Shown here: in pieces, positions 53,192-64,000 of the stretch | How the letters are laid out: each line of letters begins with the position of its first letter | Numbering within the stretch: position 1 is the first letter of the stretch | DNA from: Paenibacillus brevis | Lineage (GTDB): Bacteria > Bacillota > Bacilli > Paenibacillales > Paenibacillaceae | Direction of reading: 5' to 3' | Length of the DNA: 64,000 nt | Assembly (NCBI RefSeq): GCF_018919145.1 | Contig: NZ_JAHLQJ010000016.1 | Coordinates: forward strand, 62,001-126,000 | Translations under genes and position numbers: made by a program | The notes under the pieces: generated by a model | The model's database searches: none | What the model saw: the letters and a program-made list of their open reading frames with translations, nothing else | What the model was told of the DNA's origin: nothing

Positions 53192-54334
53192 ATGAAAATC
53201 CGCGTATTAAAGCATGATTTAAATGAATCCATCCAGCATGTGGCCAAAGCCATCTCAAGCCGGACGACGATCCCGATCCTGACCGGAATCAAGCTGGAGG
53301 TTAATTTTCAGGGAATGACGCTTACAGCCAGCGATACCGACATTTCCATTCAAGCCTTTATTCCTGCGGAAGACCAGAATAAGCAGATCGTCCAAGTAGA
53401 GCGTCCGGGCAGCGTTGTGTTGCCTGCGAAGTTTTTCGTGGAAATGATTAAGAAGCTCCCTTCGTCCGAAATCGAGATGGAGGTTCAAGAAGGCTTCAAG
53501 ACGCAAATCCGTTCCGGCTCTACCGATATTCAAATGGTCGGTCTGGACCCGGAAGAGTTTCCTGTGCTGCCTAGCATTGAAGAGAACCAGGTTATTTCGA
53601 TGCCGGGAGATCTGCTCAAGAATATGATCAAACAAACTGTTTTCTCCATTTCCTCCAATGAGACCTCCCCTATTCTGACCGGGGTTCTCTGGAGCTTAAG
53701 TGAGAACCAATTCAAATTCGTGGCTACAGACCGTCACCGGTTGGCCAGCAGAACGGCTGAACTGAGCAACGAGGATCAAGTCCGTTTCAGCAATATTGTC
53801 ATCGCCGGTAAAACGCTGAATGAACTGAGCAAGATCGTTCCGGATCAAAATACAATTGTGGATATCGTTGTAGCGGATAACCAAGTACTGTTCAAAATTG
53901 ACCGCGTCCTGTTCTATACCCGTATCCTGGATGGAACCTATCCGGATACGTCCAAGATTATTCCGACGACCTACAAGACAGAGTTGGTTCTGGATACGAA
54001 GAAGCTAAGCGATTCGATCGACCGTGCCTATCTCCTGTCCCGGGAAGAGAAGACCAATATTGTTCGCCTGCAGACTATGGACAACGGATCCATCGAAATT
54101 TCTTCAAGCTCTTCAGAGCTTGGCAAGGTAACCGAGCAACTGGATCTGGCAGAGTTCACAGGGGAACAGGTACGAATCTCCTTTAACTCCAAATATATGC
54201 TGGATGTGCTTAAGGTCGTAGAGAGCGAGCAGCTCCATATCGGGTTTACCGGGGCGATGAGCCCGATTATTATCAAGCCGATGGATGATACCAAGAGCCT
54301 GTATCTGATTCTCCCTTATCGGACGACCAACTAA
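53192..54334 (+). CDS. dnaN: DNA polymerase III beta subunit (sliding clamp)
   Basis: 380 aa with three clamp domains; opening MKIRVLKHDLNESIQHVAKA and C-terminal SPIIIKPMDDTKSLYLILPYR with the protein-binding pocket. Encircles DNA and tethers polymerases and mismatch repair proteins. TTAGGAG precedes the ATG. Confidence 0.98.
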   Translation: MKIRVLKHDLNESIQHVAKAISSRTTIPILTGIKLEVNFQGMTLTASDTDISIQAFIPAEDQNKQIVQVERPGSVVLPAKFFVEMIKKLPSSEIEMEVQEGFKTQIRSGSTDIQMVGLDPEEFPVLPSIEENQVISMPGDLLKNMIKQTVFSISSNETSPILTGVLWSLSENQFKFVATDRHRLASRTAELSNEDQVRFSNIVIAGKTLNELSKIVPDQNTIVDIVVADNQVLFKIDRVLFYTRILDGTYPDTSKIIPTTYKTELVLDTKKLSDSIDRAYLLSREEKTNIVRLQTMDNGSIEISSSSSELGKVTEQLDLAEFTGEQVRISFNSKYMLDVLKVVESEQLHIGFTGAMSPIIIKPMDDTKSLYLILPYRTTN

Positions 54335-54352
54335 GAGAGGAAGCTGGCATCA

Positions 54353-54577
54353 ATGCAGACCGTACAAATTTCAAGCGAATATATCAAGCTGGACCAATTT
54401 CTCAAGCTGGCTGATTGCATTTCAACCGGCGGCATGGCTAAGGCGCTCATTCAGGATGGGGCTGTTAAAGTGAATGGCGAAGCTGAGCTGCGCCGCGGCC
54501 GGAAGCTCTATAACGGTGATGTGGTTGAAGTGGAAGATGCCGGAACCTTTCAAGTCGTTCGCAGCGAGGAAGCATAA
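54353..54577 (+). CDS. yaaA: S4-domain RNA-binding protein YaaA
   Basis: 74 aa, one S4 domain: IKLDQFLKLADCISTGGMAK and VKVNGEAELRRGRKLYNGD. Found between dnaN and recF in Bacillota; linked to 50S ribosome maturation in Bacillus (RlbA). Eighteen bases after dnaN. Confidence 0.93.
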   Translation: MQTVQISSEYIKLDQFLKLADCISTGGMAKALIQDGAVKVNGEAELRRGRKLYNGDVVEVEDAGTFQVVRSEEA

Positions 54578-54628
54578 GAGATCGGATCCGAAGTCGCATA
54601 CGGTGTCTGAAGGAGGCTTTGGAATCGC

Positions 54629-55741
54629 GTGTATGTCAATTCACTAACCTTATCGAATTACCGCAATTATGAGACGCTGTCCATGGAATCTTTCGGCAGC
54701 GTCAATTTATTGATTGGGCGCAATGCCCAAGGTAAGACAAATCTGCTGGAAGCATTACTCGTATTGGCCTTAACGAAGTCGCACCGGACGTCGAAGGATA
54801 AGGAGCTCATCTCCTTCGGCAAGGACTCCGCCTCCGTTCAAGCCGAGGTGGAGCGCAAATACGGCAAAATCCAGCTTGAGCTTCGTTTCTCCCAGCAAGG
54901 CAAGCGGGCCAGTCTGAATGGATTGGAGCAACGGAAGCTGAGCAATTTTGTGGGCAGTCTGAATGCGGTTATGTTTGCACCGGAGGATCTTGAGATCGTG
55001 AAGGGTACGCCCGGGGTGAGGCGCCGTTTTCTCGATATGGAGATCGGACAGGTGCAGCCCAGTTATCTGTATCATCTTCAGCAATATCAGAAGGTGCTTC
55101 TCCAGCGGAATAATCTGCTGAAGCAAGCATTCAACTCCGGCTCCAATTTAGCGGTCATGCTGGAGGTATGGAACGAGCAATTGGCAGAGCATGGTGTTAA
55201 AATTATCAGAAAAAGGAAACAATTTATAAGAAAACTGCAACGGTGGGCACAGCAGATTCATGAGGGGATAACCGGCGGCGGAGAAGCCCTGCAATTATCC
55301 TATCTGCCTTCCTTCGGAGATGCGGATGAAGAAGATGAAGCTGTCCTATTGGAGCAATTTATGATAAAGTTATCACAGATGAGAGATCAGGAGATCCGCC
55401 GCGGAATGACGCTTGCGGGGCCGCATCGTGATGATTTGGCCTTTCATATCAACGGAAATGAAGCACAGAGCTTTGGCTCCCAAGGGCAGCAGCGGACGAC
55501 GGCATTGTCACTAAAGCTGGCAGAGATTGAGCTGATTCATGAGGAGATCGGTGAATATCCGATTCTGCTCCTTGACGATGTATTGTCAGAGCTTGATCCC
55601 TATCGCCAGACTCAACTGATTGAGACCTTTCAAAGCAAAGTGCAGACGTTCATTACGGCGACCGGCATTGAGAGTTTGAATGCCAGTCGTCTTCAGGACG
55701 CCAGCATTTTTCATGTTCAAGAAGGACAAGTTCATCGATAG
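54629..55741 (+). CDS. recF: DNA replication and repair protein RecF
   Basis: 370 aa starting with GTG at 54629 (AGGAGG about 12 nt upstream). SMC-like ATPase with Walker A GRNAQGKTNLLEALL, signature SxGQ region SQGQQRTTALSLKLAE and Walker B LLLDDVLSELD. Helps load RecA at single-strand gaps. Confidence 0.96.
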   Translation: MYVNSLTLSNYRNYETLSMESFGSVNLLIGRNAQGKTNLLEALLVLALTKSHRTSKDKELISFGKDSASVQAEVERKYGKIQLELRFSQQGKRASLNGLEQRKLSNFVGSLNAVMFAPEDLEIVKGTPGVRRRFLDMEIGQVQPSYLYHLQQYQKVLLQRNNLLKQAFNSGSNLAVMLEVWNEQLAEHGVKIIRKRKQFIRKLQRWAQQIHEGITGGGEALQLSYLPSFGDADEEDEAVLLEQFMIKLSQMRDQEIRRGMTLAGPHRDDLAFHINGNEAQSFGSQGQQRTTALSLKLAEIELIHEEIGEYPILLLDDVLSELDPYRQTQLIETFQSKVQTFITATGIESLNASRLQDASIFHVQEGQVHR

Positions 55742-55757
55742 GAACGGAGGGGTGCGC

Positions 55758-57949
<2,192 letters not shown>

Positions 57950-57971
57950 TTATCATATCTATGCAGATCAA

Positions 57972-57997
57972 GAAACCGCCGAAATGGCGGTTTTTTT
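57972..57997 (+). terminator. gyrB terminator
   Basis: AAACCGCC-GAAAT-GGCGGTTTTTTT, 22 bases after the stop. Confidence 0.95.
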
Positions 57998-58089
57998 GTG
58001 CTTAGGTGTAATGAATGGAGACCGCCGACGTATTTACAGGTGTTGGCGATTTGATCAAATCCCTCACCTTGTAACAAAGGAGGCAAAAA

Positions 58090-58671
58090 ATGCACCAGCA
58101 GCAGCGCGCATGGTTCCGTACGGAAGCTGTAAATCCCGAGATGGCTTGTGAAAAAATATCCAAGGCAAGTATTTCCGAGGTCTTCGAAGCTTACTACGAA
58201 CGAATTTTCAATTATGTCAGTTACCGAACCGGCAATCGTTATACGGCGGAGGATCTCACCAGTCAAGTTTTTGAAAAAATTGTGGCGAAATATCATACCT
58301 TTCAGCCAGGCCGTCGTCCTTTGGAAGTCTGGATTTTCACGATTGCCAAAAACACGTTAACTGACTACTTTCGAGCTTCTCAAAGACACAATACTTGTTC
58401 TTTGGAGGTTATCGAAGAGAAAGATTCGAAGTTATCCGGACCGGAGGCGACTGTCATCAGCAAGGAATCAGCGCTTAACTTGATTCAGGCCCTGTCTGCG
58501 TTGACGGATAAAGAGAGGCAGATCATTGCTCTGCGGTTTGGAGCCGGACTGAAGAATGTTGAGATCGCCAAGATCATGAATAGCTCCGAATCGAATGTGG
58601 GCGTCATTTTATTTAGGTCCATGAAAAAGTTGAAAAAGGAATTGGAAAGGGAGGATCACAGTGAAGCCTAA
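58090..58671 (+). CDS. ECF-type RNA polymerase sigma factor
   Basis: 193 aa (AAAGGAGG 6 nt upstream). Sigma region 2 about 33-95 (YYERIFNYVSYRTGNRYTAEDLTS is longer than shown here; key residues Y-E-D at the -10 helix) and region 4 about 128-185 (ALTDKERQIIALRF, NVEIAKIMNSSESNVG). No region 1 or 3, as in ECF factors. It overlaps the next gene, a membrane anti-sigma factor. Regulon unknown; I found no convincing ECF autopromoter in the short upstream gap. Confidence 0.85.
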   Translation: MHQQQRAWFRTEAVNPEMACEKISKASISEVFEAYYERIFNYVSYRTGNRYTAEDLTSQVFEKIVAKYHTFQPGRRPLEVWIFTIAKNTLTDYFRASQRHNTCSLEVIEEKDSKLSGPEATVISKESALNLIQALSALTDKERQIIALRFGAGLKNVEIAKIMNSSESNVGVILFRSMKKLKKELEREDHSEA

Positions 58672-59632
58672 CACTTCAGCCGATGTCTTTACGAATAGCT
58701 TGGACAATTACCTAAAGCACGGAAAAATGCCCGCTGGAATGGAACAAAATGATCCGGAGGTTGCGGATTTATTGGATTTGGGAAAGAAGCTCTCTGGGAT
58801 GGATTTTGGTGCCAAGACCTATAAAGCACAAGCTAGAGAAGAGTTGTTTGCCGGCTCAATTGCTTCAGACAGCGCAACAATCTGGCAGAAGGGATGGTTC
58901 AAGGGGGGGATTACAGCCGCTGCAGTCTTTCTCTTTGTAGGAGTCATGTTCTCCCCGCCTGCAATTGCCGGTGAATGGATGGGGAAGATTATTAATAAGT
59001 TGTCACTAGGTTACATTGAGATCCAACAGGTAGAGCCTCAGCTCGAAGGAGGAAACATCCCTGTACCTTATGAATTGCAAGGGAAGATCTTCGATGAGCA
59101 TGGGAATGCGTTGACGCAAATTTCAGTGTCGACCCAAAAAGTTTACACGGCCGATGGGGAAGAAATCGTGGAATATCGCGACGGTGTGATCATTACGAAG
59201 CAGGATGCGGAAAAAGGCTTGGAAGACATAGGAATTACGACAATTCATGATGCAGCCAAGCTGAACGATCATACGAAATTCGTGGTAAAGGTTCCGGCCT
59301 ATTTGCCGGAAGGGTACCAATTTGAACGGGCGGAGCAGTATAATAATGACGACGGGCTGCCTGCACCTGAATACATCACCCTGTACTACCGAAATACGCA
59401 AGGTCAGGAGCTTACATTGTTTCAACGTGAAGCAAGCGAAGAAACGGCCTACGGATTCTCAACGGAAAGTCGGGTAGAGGAAATCGAAATCAACGGCCAG
59501 CCGGCCGCCTTGATCGGGGACTCCTCGATAGACTGGCAATCCGATACGGTTCTCTATAGCTTAGTAACGGATAAGACAGGACCGAGCCTGAACAAGGAAG
59601 AGCTTGTCAAAATTGCAGAATCGATAAAATAA
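58661..59632 (+). CDS. Membrane anti-sigma factor with DUF4367 domain
   Basis: 323 aa starting with GTG at 58661, 11 bases inside the sigma gene (GGGAGG 6 nt upstream). Short N-terminal cytoplasmic part (1-80) presumed to bind the sigma factor, one membrane span (about 84-104), an extracellular beta-rich region, and a C-terminal DUF4367 domain (about 215-320; LPEGYQFERAEQY, INGQPAALIGD). No zinc-binding HxxxCxxC motif, so it is not a ZAS-type anti-sigma. Likely senses an envelope signal. Confidence 0.8.
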   Translation: MKPNTSADVFTNSLDNYLKHGKMPAGMEQNDPEVADLLDLGKKLSGMDFGAKTYKAQAREELFAGSIASDSATIWQKGWFKGGITAAAVFLFVGVMFSPPAIAGEWMGKIINKLSLGYIEIQQVEPQLEGGNIPVPYELQGKIFDEHGNALTQISVSTQKVYTADGEEIVEYRDGVIITKQDAEKGLEDIGITTIHDAAKLNDHTKFVVKVPAYLPEGYQFERAEQYNNDDGLPAPEYITLYYRNTQGQELTLFQREASEETAYGFSTESRVEEIEINGQPAALIGDSSIDWQSDTVLYSLVTDKTGPSLNKEELVKIAESIK

Positions 59633-59640
59633 AAAGAAGC

Positions 59641-59695
59641 AACCTCCCTGAAAAGAAACATCTTGAATGATGTTGATTTCATGGAGGTTTTTTTA
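59641..59695 (+). terminator. Terminator of the sigma/anti-sigma operon
   Basis: AACCTCC..GAAA / TTTC..GGAGGTT with an inner AACATC/GATGTT stem, then TTTTTT. Also ends close to the convergent yheC/D gene. Confidence 0.85.
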
Positions 59696-59708
59696 TGAGG
59701 CTGCGGCG

Positions 59709-60512
59709 TTACTTTTTGTACCTGCCATAGGCTACGGCGTAGCGGCGGATTTTTTTATAGATTTCCTTGTCCTTGAGATACTTAAAGGGAAACAGCGCGG
59801 GCAAGGTGTTCACTTCCAAAATCCATGGGCGCAGCTGTTCATCAATAGCCAGATCCAGACCGATCTCTTTCAGATTCGGAAACTTGCGCGCCATTTGGGC
59901 GGCTGTTCTTACTCCAATCGTCTTCATCTCTTTATACAACAAGCTAAATTGGTAGGGCTCCAGATATGGACCGAGCAGTTCCTCGATGGGCTTGATCATG
60001 CCGCCTCCGTGATAGTTGGTAATGATTTTCTGCTCCGCTGCAACCCGGCCGATAAATCCGGTCGTTTCCCATTTTTTTGAGGGGGTTCTTTGCACAAGGG
60101 CGCGGAGGTCAAACTTTCGGCGGCGGTAGGTGAGCATATGAATTCCCTTTTGAATCAAATAAGTCTGCTGGCCGATTCTAGACTGAATGCTCTGATGCGC
60201 TTCCTCCAAGGTAGTAAAATATATGCTTTCTATACCGAACCTCAGCTTATAGCGGAGCGGGTTATCAGGGTCAAGCTCATCCTTCCAGGGCTCAACGCTC
60301 ATCACGCCGTTGCCATAGGTTCCGCGGTCAGGCTTCATGAAGACTAATCCGTACAATTCCACCATATCCTGCAGGTGATTGTACGTATATTTGCGAGTGT
60401 CGGGGAGGTACGGGCGCAGGCTTCCCCTTTGGTTTAAAAGGAGTGTTTTTTCCCACTTGCTTTGGATACGCTGGATCGCCAACTCCAATATCATCCTTTC
60501 TGAAAATCCCAA
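59709..60512 (-). CDS. YheC/YheD family ATP-grasp protein
   Basis: About 267 aa, the only minus-strand gene on this side of the origin. ATP-grasp features: FMKPDRGTYGNGVM (nucleotide lysine and Gly loop), FDLRALVQR, and metal-site region EIGLDLAIDEQLRPWILEVN. The family is associated with the endospore coat in Bacillus; its ligation substrate is unknown. Start uncertain: the open frame begins with a TTG at 60512 lacking a ribosome site; AAAGGATGAT suggests a TTG or ATG near 60488-60494. Confidence 0.8.
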   Translation of the reverse strand: MGFSERMILELAIQRIQSKWEKTLLLNQRGSLRPYLPDTRKYTYNHLQDMVELYGLVFMKPDRGTYGNGVMSVEPWKDELDPDNPLRYKLRFGIESIYFTTLEEAHQSIQSRIGQQTYLIQKGIHMLTYRRRKFDLRALVQRTPSKKWETTGFIGRVAAEQKIITNYHGGGMIKPIEELLGPYLEPYQFSLLYKEMKTIGVRTAAQMARKFPNLKEIGLDLAIDEQLRPWILEVNTLPALFPFKYLKDKEIYKKIRRYAVAYGRYKK

Positions 60513-60541
60513 CTGCAGATAGATGCAGGTATGAAAAACAT

Positions 60542-60570
60542 AGGACAGAAGAGAAAAACAATGGTATAAT
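60542..60570 (+). promoter_or_regulatory. Probable gyrA promoter
   Basis: AGGACA (60542-60547), 17-base spacer, perfect TATAAT (60565-60570), about 240 bases before gyrA. A long leader with a weak ATGGGGA/TCCCCAT pairing follows. Confidence 0.45.
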
Positions 60571-60809
60571 TATAAGATATGGGGATTTTATAAGTTTTTT
60601 GAACGAACCTAACTACAACCTCTCAAAATGCCTATATTCCTAGTGTATGACCTAAGTCTGCAATGGGAATGGACGTATCCCCATTTATTTTGTGTCCATC
60701 GTAAAAAATGGGATGTAAGCAGGGCACGTTTATTTGTTCGGATTTTGTGCAAGTAATATAGTGTTCCCTTTACATAGGCATTTGGATTGATTATTGAAGG
60801 AGGTCCAGC

Positions 60810-63323
60810 ATGGCGGAAGAAAAAATGTCGCAAATCATAGACCGGGACATTAATGTGGAAATGCGCGAATCTTTTATGGACTACGCGATGAGCATTATTG
60901 TTAGCCGTGCTTTGCCGGATGTAAGGGACGGACTGAAGCCGGTTCACCGCCGTATTTTGTACGCGATGAATGAGCTAGGCATGCATCCTGACAAGCCGTT
61001 TAAAAAATCGGCCAGAATCGTCGGCGAAGTGATCGGTAAGTATCACCCGCACGGGGATTCGGCGGTCTATGAGACGATGGTGCGGATGGCTCAGGATTTC
61101 TCGATGCGGTATATGTTGGTTGACGGTCACGGTAACTTCGGTTCGATCGACGGCGACTTTGCAGCTGCAATGCGTTATACGGAAGCTCGCCTATCCAAGA
61201 TTGCCATGGAAATGCTGCGAGATATCAATAAAGAAACGATCGATTTCATGCCGAACTATGACGGCGAAGAGCAGGAACCGGTAGTTCTGCCGGCCCGCTA
61301 TCCGAATCTGTTGGTCAACGGGGTATCCGGGATCGCTGTCGGGATGGCGACCAATATTCCTCCGCATAATCTCGGCGAAGTGATCGACGGGGTTCAAGCA
61401 ATGATTGAGAACCCTGACATCGATTCGCTGGATTTGATGGATTATATTAAAGGTCCTGACTTTCCTACGGCCGGCTATATTATCGGGCGCACCGGCATAC
61501 GCCAAGCCTATACGACAGGCCGCGGCTCGATTACGATGCGGGCCAAGACAACGATAGAAGAACACAATAATAAAGCCCGGATTATCGTAGACGAGCTGCC
61601 TTATCAAGTGAATAAAGCGCGTCTAGTTGAGAAGATTGCCGAGTTGGTACGGGAGAAGAGAATCGACGGCATTACCGATCTGCGCGATGAGTCCGATCGC
61701 AACGGGATGCGGGTTGTTATCGAACTGCGCCGGGATGTAAATCCTAACGTGGTGCTTAACAATCTGTACAAGCATACGGCCCTTCAAAGCACATTCGGCA
61801 TCAACATGCTTGCGATCGTGAACAATGAACCTAAAATTTTGACGCTGAAGGAAGTGTTACAGCATTACCTCCAGCATCAGGTTGAGGTTATTCGGCGCCG
61901 GACAGAGTTTGAGCTGAAGAAGGCTGAAGCCAGAGCTCATATTCTCGAAGGTTTGCGGATTGCTCTGGATTATCTGGATGAGGTCATTGCCTTGATCCGT
62001 GCTTCCCAGACCACCGAGATTGCACGTAATGGCTTGATGGAGCGCTTCGGACTTAGTTATGAGCAGGCTCAGGCGATTCTTGATATGCGTCTGCAACGCC
62101 TGACAGGTCTCGAACGTGAGAAGATCGAGAACGAATATCAGGAACTGCTGGCTAAAATTGCGGAGTATCGTGAGATTCTGGCTAATGAGAGCCTTGTGCT
62201 CCAGATCATTAGCGAGGAGCTGCAAGAGATTCGTGACCGCTTCTCCGATGACCGCCGTACGGAAATTATAGTGGGTGAGGAGAGCATCCTTGATGAGGAT
62301 CTGATTCCGCAAGAGGAAGTTGTTATTACGATTACTCACACCGGCTATATCAAACGCCTGCCGCTGACCACCTACCGCAGCCAAAAACGCGGCGGACGCG
62401 GTGTTATCGGGATGGATACCAAGGATAATGACTTCGTGGAGCATCTGTTCGTGACGAACTCCCACCATTATCTGATGTTCTTTACCGATAGAGGGAAGGC
62501 GTACCGTCTGAAAGCTTATGAGATTCCGGAGCTTGGACGTACCGCGCGGGGAACTCCGATTATTAATCTGATTCAGATCGAGCAAGGAGAGACCGTGAAT
62601 GCGGTTATTCCGGTGGAACGGTTTGATGAAGATAAGTACCTGTTCTTTGCGACCCGCTCGGGCGTAGTGAAGAAGACGCCGATCGAGGATTATATCAATA
62701 TCCGCAAGGGCGGTTTGATTGCCGTGCATTTGCGTGAGGATGATACGCTGATTGATGTGAAGCTGACAGATGGTCAACAGGAAGTGATCATGGGGACAGC
62801 GCAAGGCATGTCGATCCGCTTCTCGGAGAGCGATGTGCGTTCGATGGGCAGAGCTGCAACCGGGGTGAAGGGAATCACGCTGGATTCCAACGACCAGGTT
62901 ATTGCGATGGATGTTATTGTTCCGGAGCAGGATATCCTGATTGTAACCACCAATGGCTACGGGAAGCGGACCCCAGCGTCCGAATACCGGATTCAAAGCC
63001 GCGGTGGTAAAGGGATCAAGACAATCAACGTCACCGGCAAGAATGGTGCTGTCGTTAGTCTTAAGGTCGTGAAGGATGACGAGGATCTGATGATCATTAC
63101 CTCCAGTGGAACACTGATTCGGACGAGCATGTCCGGCATTTCCACCATGGGCCGCAATACCCAGGGTGTGAAGCTGATCAGTATTCGTGAGGACGACTCT
63201 GTAGCTACAGTTTGCCGCTCGGACAAGAGTGAGGAAGAGCCGGAGAGCGCGTTGGAGGAAGCAGAGGAGAATGCAGTGGAAACATTGGAAGCTCCTTCTG
63301 ACTCTACGGAATCCGAAGAATAG
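60810..63323 (+). CDS. gyrA: DNA gyrase subunit A
   Basis: 837 aa (GAAGGAGG upstream). Winged-helix domain with catalytic tyrosine Y123 ([12 protein letters not shown]), quinolone-region residues S84 and E88 in the susceptible form (HGDSAVYE), coiled-coil, and a C-terminal beta-pinwheel with GyrA box QKRGGRG. The acidic C-terminal tail (residues about 808-837) is rich in E and S. Separated from gyrB by three genes. Confidence 0.98.
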   Translation: MAEEKMSQIIDRDINVEMRESFMDYAMSIIVSRALPDVRDGLKPVHRRILYAMNELGMHPDKPFKKSARIVGEVIGKYHPHGDSAVYETMVRMAQDFSMRYMLVDGHGNFGSIDGDFAAAMRYTEARLSKIAMEMLRDINKETIDFMPNYDGEEQEPVVLPARYPNLLVNGVSGIAVGMATNIPPHNLGEVIDGVQAMIENPDIDSLDLMDYIKGPDFPTAGYIIGRTGIRQAYTTGRGSITMRAKTTIEEHNNKARIIVDELPYQVNKARLVEKIAELVREKRIDGITDLRDESDRNGMRVVIELRRDVNPNVVLNNLYKHTALQSTFGINMLAIVNNEPKILTLKEVLQHYLQHQVEVIRRRTEFELKKAEARAHILEGLRIALDYLDEVIALIRASQTTEIARNGLMERFGLSYEQAQAILDMRLQRLTGLEREKIENEYQELLAKIAEYREILANESLVLQIISEELQEIRDRFSDDRRTEIIVGEESILDEDLIPQEEVVITITHTGYIKRLPLTTYRSQKRGGRGVIGMDTKDNDFVEHLFVTNSHHYLMFFTDRGKAYRLKAYEIPELGRTARGTPIINLIQIEQGETVNAVIPVERFDEDKYLFFATRSGVVKKTPIEDYINIRKGGLIAVHLREDDTLIDVKLTDGQQEVIMGTAQGMSIRFSESDVRSMGRAATGVKGITLDSNDQVIAMDVIVPEQDILIVTTNGYGKRTPASEYRIQSRGGKGIKTINVTGKNGAVVSLKVVKDDEDLMIITSSGTLIRTSMSGISTMGRNTQGVKLISIREDDSVATVCRSDKSEEEPESALEEAEENAVETLEAPSDSTESEE

Positions 63324-63339
63324 AGAACCTGTTTGAATG

Positions 63340-63394
63340 AAGCAATCATTTGCCGCCAGTCTGAAAATTGACGGCAGATGATTGCTTTTATTTT
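63340..63394 (+). terminator. gyrA terminator
   Basis: AGCAATCATTTGCCG / GGCAGATGATTGCT stem with T-rich tail TTTATTTTTATTT. Confidence 0.9.
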
Positions 63395-63504
63395 TATTTA
63401 AAGATTGTTGGGTAGGAAGACTCGTAATATAATGAATCTGTTAGTTCTTTTTCACTAATAAGAGACCATCTCTAGATTAAAGGAAAAGTAAGGAGAGGGA
63501 GAAA

Positions 63505-64000
63505 ATGCTCAGCGTCCCTGTAATCGAATTGAAGCCAGGCTATAAGATTGCAAGTCATGTACATACTCCCTTGGGCGGTGTACTTTTGCAAAAAGGGAAG
63601 GTATTACTGCCAAGAGATCTCGATATTCTGAAGGCTTTTATGATTCATGAAGTGGAGATTGATTCCTCAGCGGATTCAGCCCTGTTGCTGGATGCCCGCA
63701 AATCGTCAAAAGGAACAACGGATCATGCTGCTGTTTCCAGGGTCTCAGAAATAGAGCAGCCGAACTCGGCCCAATTTCATAAGGAATACGAGCGGATGCT
63801 TCATCTGATTAAGAGCGCATTTCAGTCGGTCTTAGCGGCAGAGCTGCCGATCTATGAACTCCGTCATCAACTAGAACAGCTCCTGAAGCAAAGTAAGAGC
63901 TATAATGCGCTGACCTTCATTCCTCGGAACATGAGCGAGTATGATTATTTGTTCCACAATGCGATTCTGTCTGCTTTAACTGCCTATTGTATCGCTCAGT
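63505..64000 (+). CDS. HD-GYP domain protein, N-terminal part
   Basis: The first 165 codons are inside the window (AAGGAGAGGGAG before the ATG). An N-terminal domain of about 100 residues (LKPGYKIASHVHTPLGGVLL and ISRG-like LPRDLDILKAF) is followed by the start of a helical HD-GYP region with YDYLFHNAILSALTAYCIAQ, the H-N pair that leads into the metal site. HD-GYP proteins usually hydrolyse cyclic di-GMP; the HD and GYP residues lie beyond the window edge. Often found after gyrA in Paenibacillus, by memory. Confidence 0.75.
   Translation, partial: MLSVPVIELKPGYKIASHVHTPLGGVLLQKGKVLLPRDLDILKAFMIHEVEIDSSADSALLLDARKSSKGTTDHAAVSRVSEIEQPNSAQFHKEYERMLHLIKSAFQSVLAAELPIYELRHQLEQLLKQSKSYNALTFIPRNMSEYDYLFHNAILSALTAYCIAQ

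Overview
The window is a stretch of chromosome around the replication origin of a spore-forming low-to-mid GC Bacillota. Several features point to Paenibacillus or a close relative: the rpmH/dnaA/dnaN/recF/gyrB order, soj-spo0J-noc, a walRKHIJ cluster beside purA and dnaB, gdpP-rplI-dnaB, yyaC, RemB, a YheC/D spore-coat-type ATP-grasp protein and Gram-positive ribosome binding sites. This genus call is inference from gene content and order. Transcription diverges from the origin: almost all genes left of about 49.1 kb are on the minus strand and almost all to the right are on the plus strand.

Layout from left to right. 1-4.8 kb: a catabolic operon (iron alcohol dehydrogenase, PrpR_N-type regulator with a decayed AAA+ module, DUF1537 acid-sugar kinase, PdxA-like dehydrogenase), probably for D-threonate or a related four-carbon acid. 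4.8-5.5 kb: gene-free sequence with short repeated motifs. 5.6-8.8 kb: glpD with an alanine-rich insert, then an HtrA-type protease. 9.3-15.1 kb: a small unknown gene and the cell-wall operon walRKHIJ. 15.2-17.6 kb: an M23 peptidase and an unknown membrane protein. 17.9-25 kb: purA, then dnaB-rplI-gdpP-yybS-mazG-like, preceded by a CBS-domain gene. 25.4-33.1 kb: an LCP cell-wall ligase and a five-gene oligopeptide ABC transporter. 33.2-39.2 kb: rpsF-ssb-rpsR, yjzC, tRNA-Ser, DUF951, mscS, DUF3343, yyaC, DUF4446 and a cysteine-desulfurase-like enzyme. 39.3-49.1 kb: parB, parA, noc, rsmG, mnmG, mnmE, jag, yidC, rnpA and rpmH. 49.1-53.1 kb: the origin, with DnaA-box clusters on both sides of a gluconokinase gene and after dnaA. 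53.2-64 kb: dnaN, yaaA, recF, remB, gyrB, an ECF sigma/anti-sigma pair, yheC/D, gyrA and the start of an HD-GYP gene.

The least expected content is between and inside the housekeeping genes. Two families of small, non-coding, inverted-repeat-ended elements occur three times each (family 1 at 8983, 25166 and 48739; family 2 at 11119, 36435 and 44804). Members lie inside the walH-walI junction, between rpmH and rnpA, and between mnmE and mnmG. The origin is split by a gluconokinase gene that carries its own GntR-like operator. The unwinding part of the origin, after dnaA, shows the order DnaA box, GC block, DnaA-trio-like triplets and AT-rich DNA. One parS site sits in the loop of the rsmG terminator.

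I found no CRISPR array, prophage, full insertion sequence or rRNA operon. Start codons were chosen by ribosome binding site and family alignment from memory; no database search was run.
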